Positions 6,458-12,563 of a stretch of DNA of 15,330 nt are shown here, one piece after another. Within the stretch, counting starts at the first letter, position 1, and each line of letters starts with the position of its first letter. Location: NCBI GenBank assembly GCA_023416545.1, contig JAEZHO010000329.1, positions 1 to 15,330 of the forward strand, written 5' to 3'. The notes beneath the pieces were generated by a model. That model saw nothing but the letters and a program-made list of their open reading frames with translations. It did no database searches and was not told the origin of the DNA. The stretch comes from Pseudomonadota bacterium. GTDB lineage: Bacteria > Pseudomonadota > Alphaproteobacteria > Rhizobiales > Rhizobiaceae. The position numbers and the translations under genes are program-made.

Positions 6458-7007
6458 GGCAAAGTACGAGCCGCGGCTCAAGGCTGAATACGTTTCCCGG
6501 ATCCGTGGCGCTCTGATGGAGAAGTTCTCCTACAGCAACGAGATGATGATCCCGAAGCTGGAAAAGATCGTCATCAACATGGGTGTGGGCGAGGCGACTG
6601 CCGACTCCAAGAAGCCCACCGTTGCTGCTGCCGACCTGGCTGCGATCTCGGGCCAGAAGGCTGTCATCACCCGCGCCCGCAACTCCATCGCTGGCTTCAA
6701 GGTCCGCGAAGGCATGCCGATCGGCGCCAAGGTGACCCTGCGCGGCGCGCGCATGTATGAATTCCTGGATCGCCTGGTCAACATCGCGCTTCCGCGGGTT
6801 CGCGACTTCCGCGGCCTGAATCCGAAGAGCTTTGACGGCCGTGGCAACTTCGCCATGGGCATCAAGGAACACATCGTGTTCCCGGAGATCAATTACGACA
6901 AGGTTGATCAGATGTGGGGCATGGACATCATCGTTTGCACGACGGCCACGACCGACGACGAAGCACGGGCTCTGCTGACAGAGTTCAACTTCCCGTTCCG
7001 TCAGTAA
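6450..7007 (+). CDS. rplE: 50S ribosomal protein L5
   Basis: A 185-residue protein starting MAEAKYEPRLKAEYVSRIRG. L5 signatures include LEKIVINMGVGEATADSKKP, the SGQKAVITRARNSIAGFKVR stretch, and RVRDFRGLNPKSFDGRGNFA. L5 binds 5S rRNA with L18 and L25 and contacts P-site tRNA. ATG 6450 lies inside the end of rplX; GGGAG at 6436-6440 is nine bases upstream, within the rplX coding sequence. In E. coli the S8 operator lies around the start of rplE. Here the 8-nt overlap leaves no spacer for such a site, though it could still lie in coding sequence. Confidence 0.97.
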   Translation: MAEAKYEPRLKAEYVSRIRGALMEKFSYSNEMMIPKLEKIVINMGVGEATADSKKPTVAAADLAAISGQKAVITRARNSIAGFKVREGMPIGAKVTLRGARMYEFLDRLVNIALPRVRDFRGLNPKSFDGRGNFAMGIKEHIVFPEINYDKVDQMWGMDIIVCTTATTDDEARALLTEFNFPFRQ

Positions 7008-7040
7008 CCGTAACGACGAGCGTAGAAAAGGAACTCCGAT

Positions 7041-7346
7041 ATGGCGAAGACCAGCGCAGTTGAAAAGAACAAGCGCCGCCGCAAGACCGTTGCCAACCAG
7101 GCTGCAAAGCGTGCAGCCCTGAAGGCGACCATCATGAACCAGGAGCTGCCGATCGAAGAGCGGTTCCAGGCAACCCTGAAGCTCGCCTCGCTGCCGCGCG
7201 ATGGCTCCAAGACCCGCATCCGTAACCGGTGCGAAGTCACGGGCCGCCCGCGCGCATTCTATCGCAAGCTCAAGATGTCGCGTATCGCGCTTCGCGAGCT
7301 GGGCAACCTCGGCAAGGTGCCGGGCGTCGTCAAGTCGAGCTGGTAA
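7041..7346 (+). CDS. rpsN: 30S ribosomal protein S14 (zinc-free form)
   Basis: A 101-residue protein starting MAKTSAVEKNKRRRKTVANQ. The length and the lack of CxxC pairs show the long zinc-independent form; the core RIRNRCEVTGRPRAFYRKLK has a single cysteine. The C-terminus LGKVPGVVKSSW is the conserved S14 end. S14 sits in the 30S head next to S3 and S10. The gene is 33 nt after rplE, with AAAGGA at about 7027-7032 as binding site. Confidence 0.97.
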   Translation: MAKTSAVEKNKRRRKTVANQAAKRAALKATIMNQELPIEERFQATLKLASLPRDGSKTRIRNRCEVTGRPRAFYRKLKMSRIALRELGNLGKVPGVVKSSW

Positions 7347-7358
7347 GGAGACGGTTAG

Positions 7359-7757
7359 ATGACCATGACTGATCCGCTGGGCGATATGCTCACCCGCATC
7401 CGCAATGGCGCTGCTCGCCGCAAGTCGTCCGTCACGACGCCAGCTTCCAAGCTGCGCGCTCGCGTCCTGGACGTCCTGCAGGCGGAAGGCTACATCCGCG
7501 GCTATTCCCAGACCGATTACGGCAACGGCAAGTCCGAGATCGAAATCGAACTGAAGTACTACGAAGGCGCGTCGGTGATCCGTGAGATCGGCCGCGTGTC
7601 CAAGCCTGGCCGCCGGGTCTATGTCTCGGTGAAGTCCATCCCGCAGGTCGCGAACGGCCTCGGCATCACCATCCTTTCGACTCCGAAGGGCGTGATGGCC
7701 GATCACCAGGCTCGCGAACAGAACGTTGGTGGCGAGGTTCTTTGCTCCGTCTTCTAA
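7359..7757 (+). CDS. rpsH: 30S ribosomal protein S8
   Basis: A 132-residue protein starting MTMTDPLGDMLTRIRNGAAR and ending ADHQAREQNVGGEVLCSVF; the STPKGVMADHQA segment is the S8 signature. S8 binds helix 21 of 16S rRNA and organises the central domain; in E. coli it is the translational repressor of the spc operon. ATG 7359 with AGGAG at 7346-7350 (8-nt spacing) is preferred over ATG 7365, which would remove two residues and has poorer spacing. It follows rpsN by 12 nt. Confidence 0.97.
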   Translation: MTMTDPLGDMLTRIRNGAARRKSSVTTPASKLRARVLDVLQAEGYIRGYSQTDYGNGKSEIEIELKYYEGASVIREIGRVSKPGRRVYVSVKSIPQVANGLGITILSTPKGVMADHQAREQNVGGEVLCSVF

Positions 7758-7799
7758 GACAGGGCAGGGATCTCCATAGCGAACAGACAGGATAAAAAA

Positions 7800-8333
7800 A
7801 TGTCTCGTATCGGTAAAAGGCCCGTTCAGGTTCCTGCAGGTGTCACGGCTACGGTCGATGGCCAGAAAGTGACTGCAAAGGGCCCCAAGGGCGAGCTGTT
7901 CTTCGTCGCCAATGACGAAGTGAAGCTTGAATTCAGCGACAACGCCGTCTCGGTAACCCCGATCAACGACTCCAAGGATGCCCGCTCCAAGTGGGGCATG
8001 TCGCGGACGATGATCGAGAATATCTTCAAGGGCGTTAAGGACGGTTTCGAGCGCAAGCTCGAGATCAACGGCGTCGGCTACCGTGCCTCCATGCAGGGCC
8101 AGAACCTGCAGCTGGCTCTCGGTTTCAGCCATGACGTCGTCTACGAACCGCCGAAGGGTATTTCGATTGCCGTGCCGAAGCCGACGGAAATCGTCGTCAC
8201 CGGCATCAACAAGCAGCAGGTCGGTCAGGTTGCCGCGGAAATCCGCGAATACCGCGGTCCGGAGCCCTACAAGGGCAAGGGCGTCAAGTACGCCGAGGAA
8301 CGGATCGTCCGCAAGGAAGGCAAGAAGAAGTAA
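7800..8333 (+). CDS. rplF: 50S ribosomal protein L6
   Basis: A 177-residue protein, the usual L6 length, starting MSRIGKRPVQVPAGVTATVD. It consists of two similar alpha/beta domains; the second ends with the L6 signature EPYKGKGVKYAEERIVRKEG. L6 lies near the sarcin-ricin loop and the factor-binding site. The gap behind rpsH is 42 nt; the start is preceded by AGGA at 7789-7792 and by a run of seven A residues leading into ATG. rplR follows after 12 nt. Confidence 0.97.
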   Translation: MSRIGKRPVQVPAGVTATVDGQKVTAKGPKGELFFVANDEVKLEFSDNAVSVTPINDSKDARSKWGMSRTMIENIFKGVKDGFERKLEINGVGYRASMQGQNLQLALGFSHDVVYEPPKGISIAVPKPTEIVVTGINKQQVGQVAAEIREYRGPEPYKGKGVKYAEERIVRKEGKKK

Positions 8334-8345
8334 GGATCACGCGAA

Positions 8346-8708
8346 ATGGCTAGCAGGAAACAAGCACTTGCAAAGCGCGCGAGCCGCGTGCGCCGCCAGA
8401 TTAAGGCGGTCGCCAACGGCCGTCCGCGCCTGTCGGTTCATCGCTCGTCGAAGAACATCTATGTCCAGGTCATCGATGACGTGGCCGGCCGCACGCTTGC
8501 AGCCGCCTCCACGCTCGACGCCGACCTGCGCTCCAAGCTCAAGACCGGTGCGGACGTTGAAGCCGCTGCCGCCGTCGGCAAGCTTGTCGCAGAACGTGCG
8601 ACCAAGGCGGGCGTGAAGGAAGTCGTGTTCGATCGCGGCGCCTTCATCTACCACGGCCGCATCAAGGCCCTGGCCGAAGCTGCCCGCGAAGGCGGTCTGA
8701 GCTTCTAA
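8346..8708 (+). CDS. rplR: 50S ribosomal protein L18
   Basis: A 120-residue protein starting MASRKQALAKRASRVRRQIK, with a strongly basic N-terminus that binds 5S rRNA. L18 blocks are RPRLSVHRSSKNIYVQVIDD and the C-terminal DRGAFIYHGRIKALAEAARE. It is required to load 5S rRNA on the large subunit together with L5. The binding site is AAGGA at about 8333. A 123-nt spacer with an 11-bp hairpin separates it from rpsE, an unusual break inside a normally compact block. Confidence 0.97.
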   Translation: MASRKQALAKRASRVRRQIKAVANGRPRLSVHRSSKNIYVQVIDDVAGRTLAAASTLDADLRSKLKTGADVEAAAAVGKLVAERATKAGVKEVVFDRGAFIYHGRIKALAEAAREGGLSF

Positions 8709-8712
8709 GGAA

Positions 8713-8747
8713 TTTGCCCGGCCCTGGCGCTTGCCTGGCCGGGCAAA
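8713..8747 (+). terminator. Hairpin between rplR and rpsE
   Basis: TTTGCCCGGCC (8713-8723) pairs perfectly with GGCCGGGCAAA (8737-8747), an 11-bp stem with a 13-nt loop, beginning four bases after the rplR stop. No T-run follows; instead there is a second small hairpin, TGCGG/CCGCA (8749-8753 with 8759-8763). This argues for a pause, processing or protein-binding site as much as for termination. The rest of the 123-nt spacer shows only the rpsE binding site (AAGGA, 8819-8823) and no convincing promoter. Confidence 0.45.
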
Positions 8748-8831
8748 CTGCGGTTATGCCGCACCGATCCGGTCTGAAGGATCACCCCGTAATCTGCCGA
8801 TTGCACCCGGAAAAGAAAAAGGAACAGGACA

Positions 8832-9401
8832 ATGGCACAAGAAAGAAGAGGTTCTCGCGACGATCGCCAGAACCGCGAAGAGCGCGATAGCGAATTCGTC
8901 GACAAGCTGGTCGCGATCAACCGCGTCGCCAAGGTTGTCAAGGGCGGCCGTCGCTTCGGCTTCGCAGCCCTCGTCGTCGTCGGCGACCAGAAGGGCCGCG
9001 TAGGCTTCGGTCACGGCAAGGCACGCGAAGTGCCGGAAGCGATCCGCAAGGCGACCGAATCCGCCAAGCGCGACCTGATCTTCGTCCCGCTTCGCGATGG
9101 CCGTACGCTGCATCACGACGTCAACGGCCGTCACGGCGCCGGCAAGGTTCTGCTGCGCGCTGCCAAGGCTGGTACCGGTATCATCGCCGGTGGTCCGATG
9201 CGCGCCGTCTTCGAAACGCTCGGCGTTCATGACGTCGTCGCCAAGTCGACCGGTTCGTCGAACCCCTACAACATGGTTCGCGCAACCTTCGACGCCCTGA
9301 AGCATCAGGTTCATCCGAAGGACGTCGCAGCTCAGCGTGGCATCAAGTATGCAACGCTCCAGGCTCGCCGCGCCGCTTCCGGCAACGCCGCGGAAGAATA
9401 A
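8832..9401 (+). CDS. rpsE: 30S ribosomal protein S5
   Basis: A 189-residue protein starting MAQERRGSRDDRQNREERDS, a charged N-terminal extension found in alphaproteobacterial S5. The double-stranded-RNA-binding N-domain begins near residue 20 (FVDKLVAINRVAKVVKGGRR), with the signature GHGKAREVPEAIRKATESAK at about 61-80. The C-domain contains GPMRAVFETLGVHDVVAKST at about 121-140. S5 acts in decoding fidelity, in mRNA unwinding with S3 and S4, and in 30S maturation. It starts after a 123-nt structured spacer; rpmD follows in 11 nt. Confidence 0.97.
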   Translation: MAQERRGSRDDRQNREERDSEFVDKLVAINRVAKVVKGGRRFGFAALVVVGDQKGRVGFGHGKAREVPEAIRKATESAKRDLIFVPLRDGRTLHHDVNGRHGAGKVLLRAAKAGTGIIAGGPMRAVFETLGVHDVVAKSTGSSNPYNMVRATFDALKHQVHPKDVAAQRGIKYATLQARRAASGNAAEE

Positions 9402-9412
9402 GGAGAGCGATC

Positions 9413-9625
9413 ATGGCCAAGAAAGCCACCAAGGCAGACGCCAACAAGACGGTTACCGTCGAACAGATCGGTAGCCCCATCCGCCGGCCGGCTGTACAGC
9501 GCCAGACGCTGATCGGTCTCGGTCTCAACAAGATGCACCGGGTCCGCACCCTGGAGGATACTCCTTCGGTTCGCGGCATGATCCGTGCTGTCCAGCATCT
9601 CGTTCGCGTCGTCGACGAGAAGTGA
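9413..9625 (+). CDS. rpmD: 50S ribosomal protein L30
   Basis: A 70-residue protein starting MAKKATKADANKTVTVEQIG and containing the L30 signature IGSPIRRPAVQRQTLIGLGL, then NKMHRVRTLEDTPSVRGMIR. L30 is usually about 60 residues; the additional lysine- and alanine-rich N-terminal stretch of about ten residues explains the difference. L30 binds 23S rRNA domain II on the solvent side. The gene is packed 11 nt after rpsE and 16 nt before rplO, with AAGGAGAG ahead of ATG 9413. Confidence 0.96.
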   Translation: MAKKATKADANKTVTVEQIGSPIRRPAVQRQTLIGLGLNKMHRVRTLEDTPSVRGMIRAVQHLVRVVDEK

Positions 9626-9641
9626 GACGGGGGAAGTCATC

Positions 9642-10115
9642 ATGAAACTGAATGAAATCAAAGACAACGAAGGCGCCACCAAGGACCGCATCCGCGTTGG
9701 TCGCGGTATCGGCTCCGGCAAGGGCAAGACCGGTGGTCGCGGCGTGAAGGGTCAGAAGGCTCGTTCCGGCGTCGCCGTCAACGGCTTCGAAGGCGGCCAG
9801 ATGCCGATCTATCGTCGTCTGCCGAAGCGCGGCTTCACCAACATCTTCGCTTCCGAATACGTCACCGTATCGCTCGGCCGTATCCAGACCGCGATCGATG
9901 CCAAGAAGCTCGACCCGAAGGCCACGATCGATGCTGCTGCCCTGAAGGCTGCCGGCGTCATCCGTCGCTTCAAGGACGGCGTGCGGATCCTGTCCGACGG
10001 CGAACTGAAGGCCAAGGTTTCGATCGAAGCCGCCGGCGCCTCCAAGGCTGCCGTCGAGAAGATCGAAAAGGCCGGTGGCTCGATCAAGCTTCCGGAAGCC
10101 GCAGCGGCTGAATAA
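9642..10115 (+). CDS. rplO: 50S ribosomal protein L15
   Basis: A 157-residue protein starting MKLNEIKDNEGATKDRIRVG. The glycine-rich, basic N-terminal tail GRGIGSGKGKTGGRGVKGQK at residues 20-39 penetrates the 50S core, and the globular part carries GFEGGQMPIYRRLPKRGF. The frame is open upstream to 9585 inside rpmD, but the family start and the purine-rich ACGGGGGAAG at about 9628-9637 support ATG 9642. It is the last r-protein gene of this block; a terminator-like hairpin starts eight bases after the stop, before secY. Confidence 0.96.
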   Translation: MKLNEIKDNEGATKDRIRVGRGIGSGKGKTGGRGVKGQKARSGVAVNGFEGGQMPIYRRLPKRGFTNIFASEYVTVSLGRIQTAIDAKKLDPKATIDAAALKAAGVIRRFKDGVRILSDGELKAKVSIEAAGASKAAVEKIEKAGGSIKLPEAAAAE

Positions 10116-10122
10116 ACCGTTT

Positions 10123-10157
10123 AAGATCGCCCGGAGTGCTTCACACCGGGCGATTTT
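10123..10157 (+). terminator. Terminator-like hairpin between rplO and secY
   Basis: AAGATCGCCCGG (10123-10134) pairs with CCGGGCGATTTT (10146-10157), 12 bp with one G-T pair. The loop AGTGCTTCACA can close further through GTG/CAC. The run TTTT at 10154-10157 forms the end of the stem and would serve as the U-tail. The element starts eight bases after the rplO stop and is well placed to end or attenuate the spc transcript before secY. Confidence 0.65.
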
Positions 10158-10343
10158 GCTCCCATATGTGAGCCTCACGATTCCGGGACCGGTCGCCAGG
10201 CCGGCGTATTCCGGAGCCATACGGAAAACAGGGTGAGGCACAGATTGCACCTGCGATCCCCGCCCGTTATCTGAAACTGAATTTGGACTGCATTCCGGAA
10301 CCGGCACACCCCCGCCGCCGGAATTGGTCAGGCGGAGAGATGC
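10158..10343 (+). promoter_or_regulatory. secY leader region with inverted repeats
   Basis: This is the remainder of the 228-nt spacer. GCCTCAC (10172-10178) can pair with GTGAGGC (10233-10239), enclosing about 54 nt of GC-rich sequence. ATTCCGG (10292-10298) can pair with CCGGAAT (10318-10324), closing just ahead of the secY binding site GGCGGAGA (10331-10338). The heptamer ATTCCGG occurs three times (about 10181, 10208 and 10292). No ORF is supportable. The closeness of the last hairpin to the Shine-Dalgarno suggests control of secY translation, but this is inference. Confidence 0.4.
10245..10273 (+). promoter_or_regulatory. Candidate promoter for secY-adk
   Basis: TTGCAC at 10245-10250, a 17-nt spacer and TATCTG at 10268-10273 give a fair sigma-70-type match. 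It lies downstream of the rplO terminator-like hairpin and about 70 nt ahead of the secY start, where a promoter would be needed. It was judged by eye only. Confidence 0.35.
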
Positions 10344-11684
10344 ATGGCTTCTGCAGCGGAACAACTTGCCTCCAACCTCAATTTCTCGACCTTTGCCAAG
10401 GCTGAGGATCTCAAGAAGCGGCTGTGGTTCACGCTCGCCGCACTGCTCGTCTACCGTCTCGGCACGCATATCCCGCTGCCCGGGCTCAATCCCGAGGCCT
10501 ATGCGCAGGCATTCCGCGGGCAGGCCGGCGGTATCCTCGGCCTCTTCAACATGTTTGCCGGCGGCGCCGTCGAGCGCATGGCGATCTTCGCGCTCGGCAT
10601 CATGCCGTACATTTCCGCGTCGATCATCGTGCAGCTGATGACGTCGGTCGTTCCTTCTCTCGAAGCGCTGAAGAAGGAAGGCGAGCAGGGCCGCAAGGTC
10701 ATCAACCAGTACACCCGCTACGGCACGGTGCTCCTCGGAACCCTGCAGGCCTACGGCATTGCGGTCGGCCTCGAGAGCGGCAACGGCCTCGTCGTGGATC
10801 CGGGCTGGTTCTTCCGCATCTCGACCGTCGTCACGCTTCTCGGCGGCACCATGTTCCTGATGTGGCTCGGCGAGCAGATCACTGCCCGCGGGATCGGCAA
10901 CGGAATTTCGCTCATCATCTTCGCCGGCATTGTCGCCGCGCTCCCGACGGCTCTTGCCGGGACGCTGGAACTCGGCCGCACCGGCGCGCTGTCGACGGCG
11001 CTCATCCTCGCGGTCATCGTCGTGGCGATCGGCGTGATCATGCTGATCGTCTTCGTGGAGCGTGCGCAGCGCCGCCTGCTGATCCAGTATCCGAAGCGCC
11101 AGGTCGGCAACCGGATGTTCCAGGGCGATACCTCGCACCTGCCGCTGAAGCTCAACACGGCCGGCGTCATCCCTGCGATCTTCGCCTCCTCGCTGCTGCT
11201 GCTGCCCGCCACGGCGGCCGGCTTTGCGGGCAGTTCCGAGATGCCGGGCTGGGCAACCACCATCATTTCGGCGCTCGGCCACGGCCAGCCGGCATTCATG
11301 GTGCTCTACGGCCTGCTGATCGCGTTCTTTGCCTTCTTCTATACGGCGATCGTCTTCAATCCGAAGGATACCGCCGACAACCTGAAGAAGCATGGCGGCT
11401 TCATCCCCGGCATTCGCCCGGGCGAGCGGACGGCCGAATACATCGACTACGTCCTGACGCGGATCACCGTCGTCGGTGCGGCATACCTCGTCTTCGTCTG
11501 CGTGCTGCCGGAGCTGCTGATCGCCCGTACGGGCGTACCATTAGCCCTTGGTGGGACTTCGCTTTTGATCGTTGTCAGTGTAACTCTCGACACGGTTGCA
11601 CAGATCCAGGGTCACCTTATTGCTCAGCAGTATGAGGGGCTGATCAAGAAGTCGAAACTGCGTGGAGGAAAGAGGGGACGATGA
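10344..11684 (+). CDS. secY: Protein translocase subunit SecY
   Basis: A 446-residue inner-membrane protein with about ten hydrophobic segments, the channel of the SecYEG translocon. Motifs include GIMPYISASIIVQLMTS at residues 85-101 (SecY signature 1), MWLGEQITARGIGNGISL at 173-190 (signature 2), and the cytosolic loop HGGFIPGIRPGERTAEYID at 350-368 used in SecA and ribosome contact. The C-terminus is basic. ATG 10344 with GGAG at 10334-10337 is taken as start; an ATG at 10340 is out of frame. secY overlaps adk by four bases (ATGA). Oddly, from about 11536 to the end codon choice becomes much less GC3-rich (TTA, CTT, TTG, GTA, ATT) than the rest. Confidence 0.97.
   Translation: MASAAEQLASNLNFSTFAKAEDLKKRLWFTLAALLVYRLGTHIPLPGLNPEAYAQAFRGQAGGILGLFNMFAGGAVERMAIFALGIMPYISASIIVQLMTSVVPSLEALKKEGEQGRKVINQYTRYGTVLLGTLQAYGIAVGLESGNGLVVDPGWFFRISTVVTLLGGTMFLMWLGEQITARGIGNGISLIIFAGIVAALPTALAGTLELGRTGALSTALILAVIVVAIGVIMLIVFVERAQRRLLIQYPKRQVGNRMFQGDTSHLPLKLNTAGVIPAIFASSLLLLPATAAGFAGSSEMPGWATTIISALGHGQPAFMVLYGLLIAFFAFFYTAIVFNPKDTADNLKKHGGFIPGIRPGERTAEYIDYVLTRITVVGAAYLVFVCVLPELLIARTGVPLALGGTSLLIVVSVTLDTVAQIQGHLIAQQYEGLIKKSKLRGGKRGR
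11596..11623 (+). promoter_or_regulatory. Possible internal promoter for adk within secY
   Basis: TTGCAC at 11596-11601, a 16-nt spacer and TATTGC at 11618-11623 lie in the 3' part of secY, where codon use is unusually AT-rich, about 60 nt before the adk start. The -35-like box is identical to that proposed for secY. The match is modest and the sequence is also coding, so the call is weak. Confidence 0.22.
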
Positions 11685-12331
11685 GACTGATTCTTTTGGG
11701 ACCGCCGGGCGCGGGTAAGGGAACCCAGGCCCAGCGGATCGTGGAGAAGCACGGCATTCCGCAGCTCTCCACGGGGGACATGCTGCGCGCCGCGGTGGCC
11801 GCCGAGACCGATGTCGGCAAGCGCGCCAAGGCCGTCATGGATGCAGGCAAGCTCGTCTCCGACGATATCGTCATCGCCATCGTCTCCGAGCGAATCGACC
11901 AGCCGGACTGCGCCAACGGTTTCATCCTCGACGGCTTCCCGCGGACGCTCGTCCAGGCGGATGCCACGGAGACGATGCTGCGGGACAAGGGCATGGACCT
12001 TTCCGCGGTCATCGAACTGAGGGTCGACGACAAGGAACTGATCCGCCGGGTATCCGGCCGCTATTCCTGCGCCCAGTGCGGCACCGTCTACCATGACACA
12101 GACAAGGTTCCGGCCAAGGAAGGTGTCTGCGATAAGTGCGGCTCGACTCACTTCAAGCGTCGCCCCGACGACAATGCCGAGACGATGACCCAGCGCCTCG
12201 AGGTCTACTACAAGGAGACCTCTCCGCTGATCGGCTACTACTATGCCAAGGGCAAGCTGAAGTCCGTGGACGGCATGGCCGAGATGGACGTCGTTACGGC
12301 GGAAATCGAGAAACTGCTCGCGGCTCTCTGA
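11681..12331 (+). CDS. adk: Adenylate kinase (long form with four-cysteine LID)
   Basis: A 216-residue cytosolic enzyme that interconverts ATP + AMP and 2 ADP. The P-loop GPPGAGKGT is at residues 7-15, the AMP-binding LSTGDMLRAAV at 29-39, and FILDGFPRT at 81-89. The LID domain has Cys130, Cys133, Cys150 and Cys153 in two CxxC pairs, the arrangement that binds a structural metal (zinc) in Gram-positive and some alphaproteobacterial enzymes, unlike E. coli Adk. The start overlaps secY by ATGA with GGAGG-like purines upstream in secY, so translation is coupled. The secY-adk pair is usual in this cluster, while rpmJ and infA are absent after it. Confidence 0.97.
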   Translation: MRLILLGPPGAGKGTQAQRIVEKHGIPQLSTGDMLRAAVAAETDVGKRAKAVMDAGKLVSDDIVIAIVSERIDQPDCANGFILDGFPRTLVQADATETMLRDKGMDLSAVIELRVDDKELIRRVSGRYSCAQCGTVYHDTDKVPAKEGVCDKCGSTHFKRRPDDNAETMTQRLEVYYKETSPLIGYYYAKGKLKSVDGMAEMDVVTAEIEKLLAAL

Positions 12332-12368
12332 GCAGCCGCGGCATTCCAAAGAATCTTGGCGGGGCCGG

Positions 12369-12397
12369 TTGCATTTTTTAACCGATTCCGCTAAACA
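12369..12397 (+). promoter_or_regulatory. Candidate promoter of the alpha block
   Basis: TTGCAT at 12369-12374, 17 nt, then TAAACA at 12392-12397. The spacer begins with a T-tract, common near strong alphaproteobacterial promoters. It would place the transcript start near 12404 and give a leader of roughly 165 nt before rpsM. Confidence 0.35.
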
Positions 12398-12422
12398 CCG
12401 CGCCAACTCGCGACAGCATATG

Positions 12423-12469
12423 CGATCGGTGCGGATCTCCCCACTAGGGTGTCCGGGTCCGATCGTTTT
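12423..12469 (+). terminator. Attenuator-like compound hairpin ahead of rpsM
   Basis: The outer stem CGATCGG/CCGATCG (12423-12429 with 12459-12465) is perfect. Inside, CGGAT pairs with GTCCG (12432-12436 with 12451-12455, one wobble) and CCC with GGG (12440-12442 with 12447-12449) around an ACTA loop. TTTT follows at 12466-12469. It could terminate transcripts coming from adk, or attenuate a transcript started at the candidate promoter just upstream. Confidence 0.5.
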
Positions 12470-12557
12470 GACCTGTTCCGGATGGATTTGAACTGGCGGC
12501 CTTAGATTGGCTGCTCTCATGGAAGAAGTACCACTTGCCGGATGGCAACTGGAACGC

Positions 12558-12563
12558 AAGGAG
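12558..12563 (+). promoter_or_regulatory. Ribosome binding site that fixes the GTG start of rpsM
   Basis: AAGGAG lies seven bases before GTG 12571. An in-frame ATG at 12535 would add 12 residues not typical of S13 and would bury this strong site in coding sequence, so GTG 12571 is preferred. Confidence 0.8.

Noticed and set aside
6318..8132. Minus-strand open frame of 604 codons across rplX to rplF
   Set aside because: It lies opposite five clear r-protein genes; the open frame is a by-product of strong third-position GC bias, and it has no convincing start or binding site.
8801..8829. TTGCAC at 8801 as part of an rpsE promoter
   Set aside because: The hexamer 17 nt downstream is ACAGGA, which does not resemble a -10 box and overlaps the ribosome binding region.
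9525..11393. Minus-strand open frame of 622 codons across rpmD, rplO and secY
   Set aside because: It is a shadow of the sense genes, with repetitive Glu/Arg/Asp/Gly composition and no recognisable domain.
10424..11635. Plus-strand open frame of 403 codons in another frame of secY
   Set aside because: It overlaps secY nearly completely and encodes an Arg/His/Ala-rich sequence typical of a frame shadow.
12423..12465. A tRNA or other known small RNA gene in the adk-rpsM spacer
   Set aside because: The hairpin cannot be folded into a cloverleaf and has no CCA end or T-loop sequence; it is better explained as a leader or terminator structure.
12468..12496. TTGACC at 12468 as a promoter for rpsM
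   Set aside because: The -35-like box is good, but AACTGG at the proper distance is not a -10 box.
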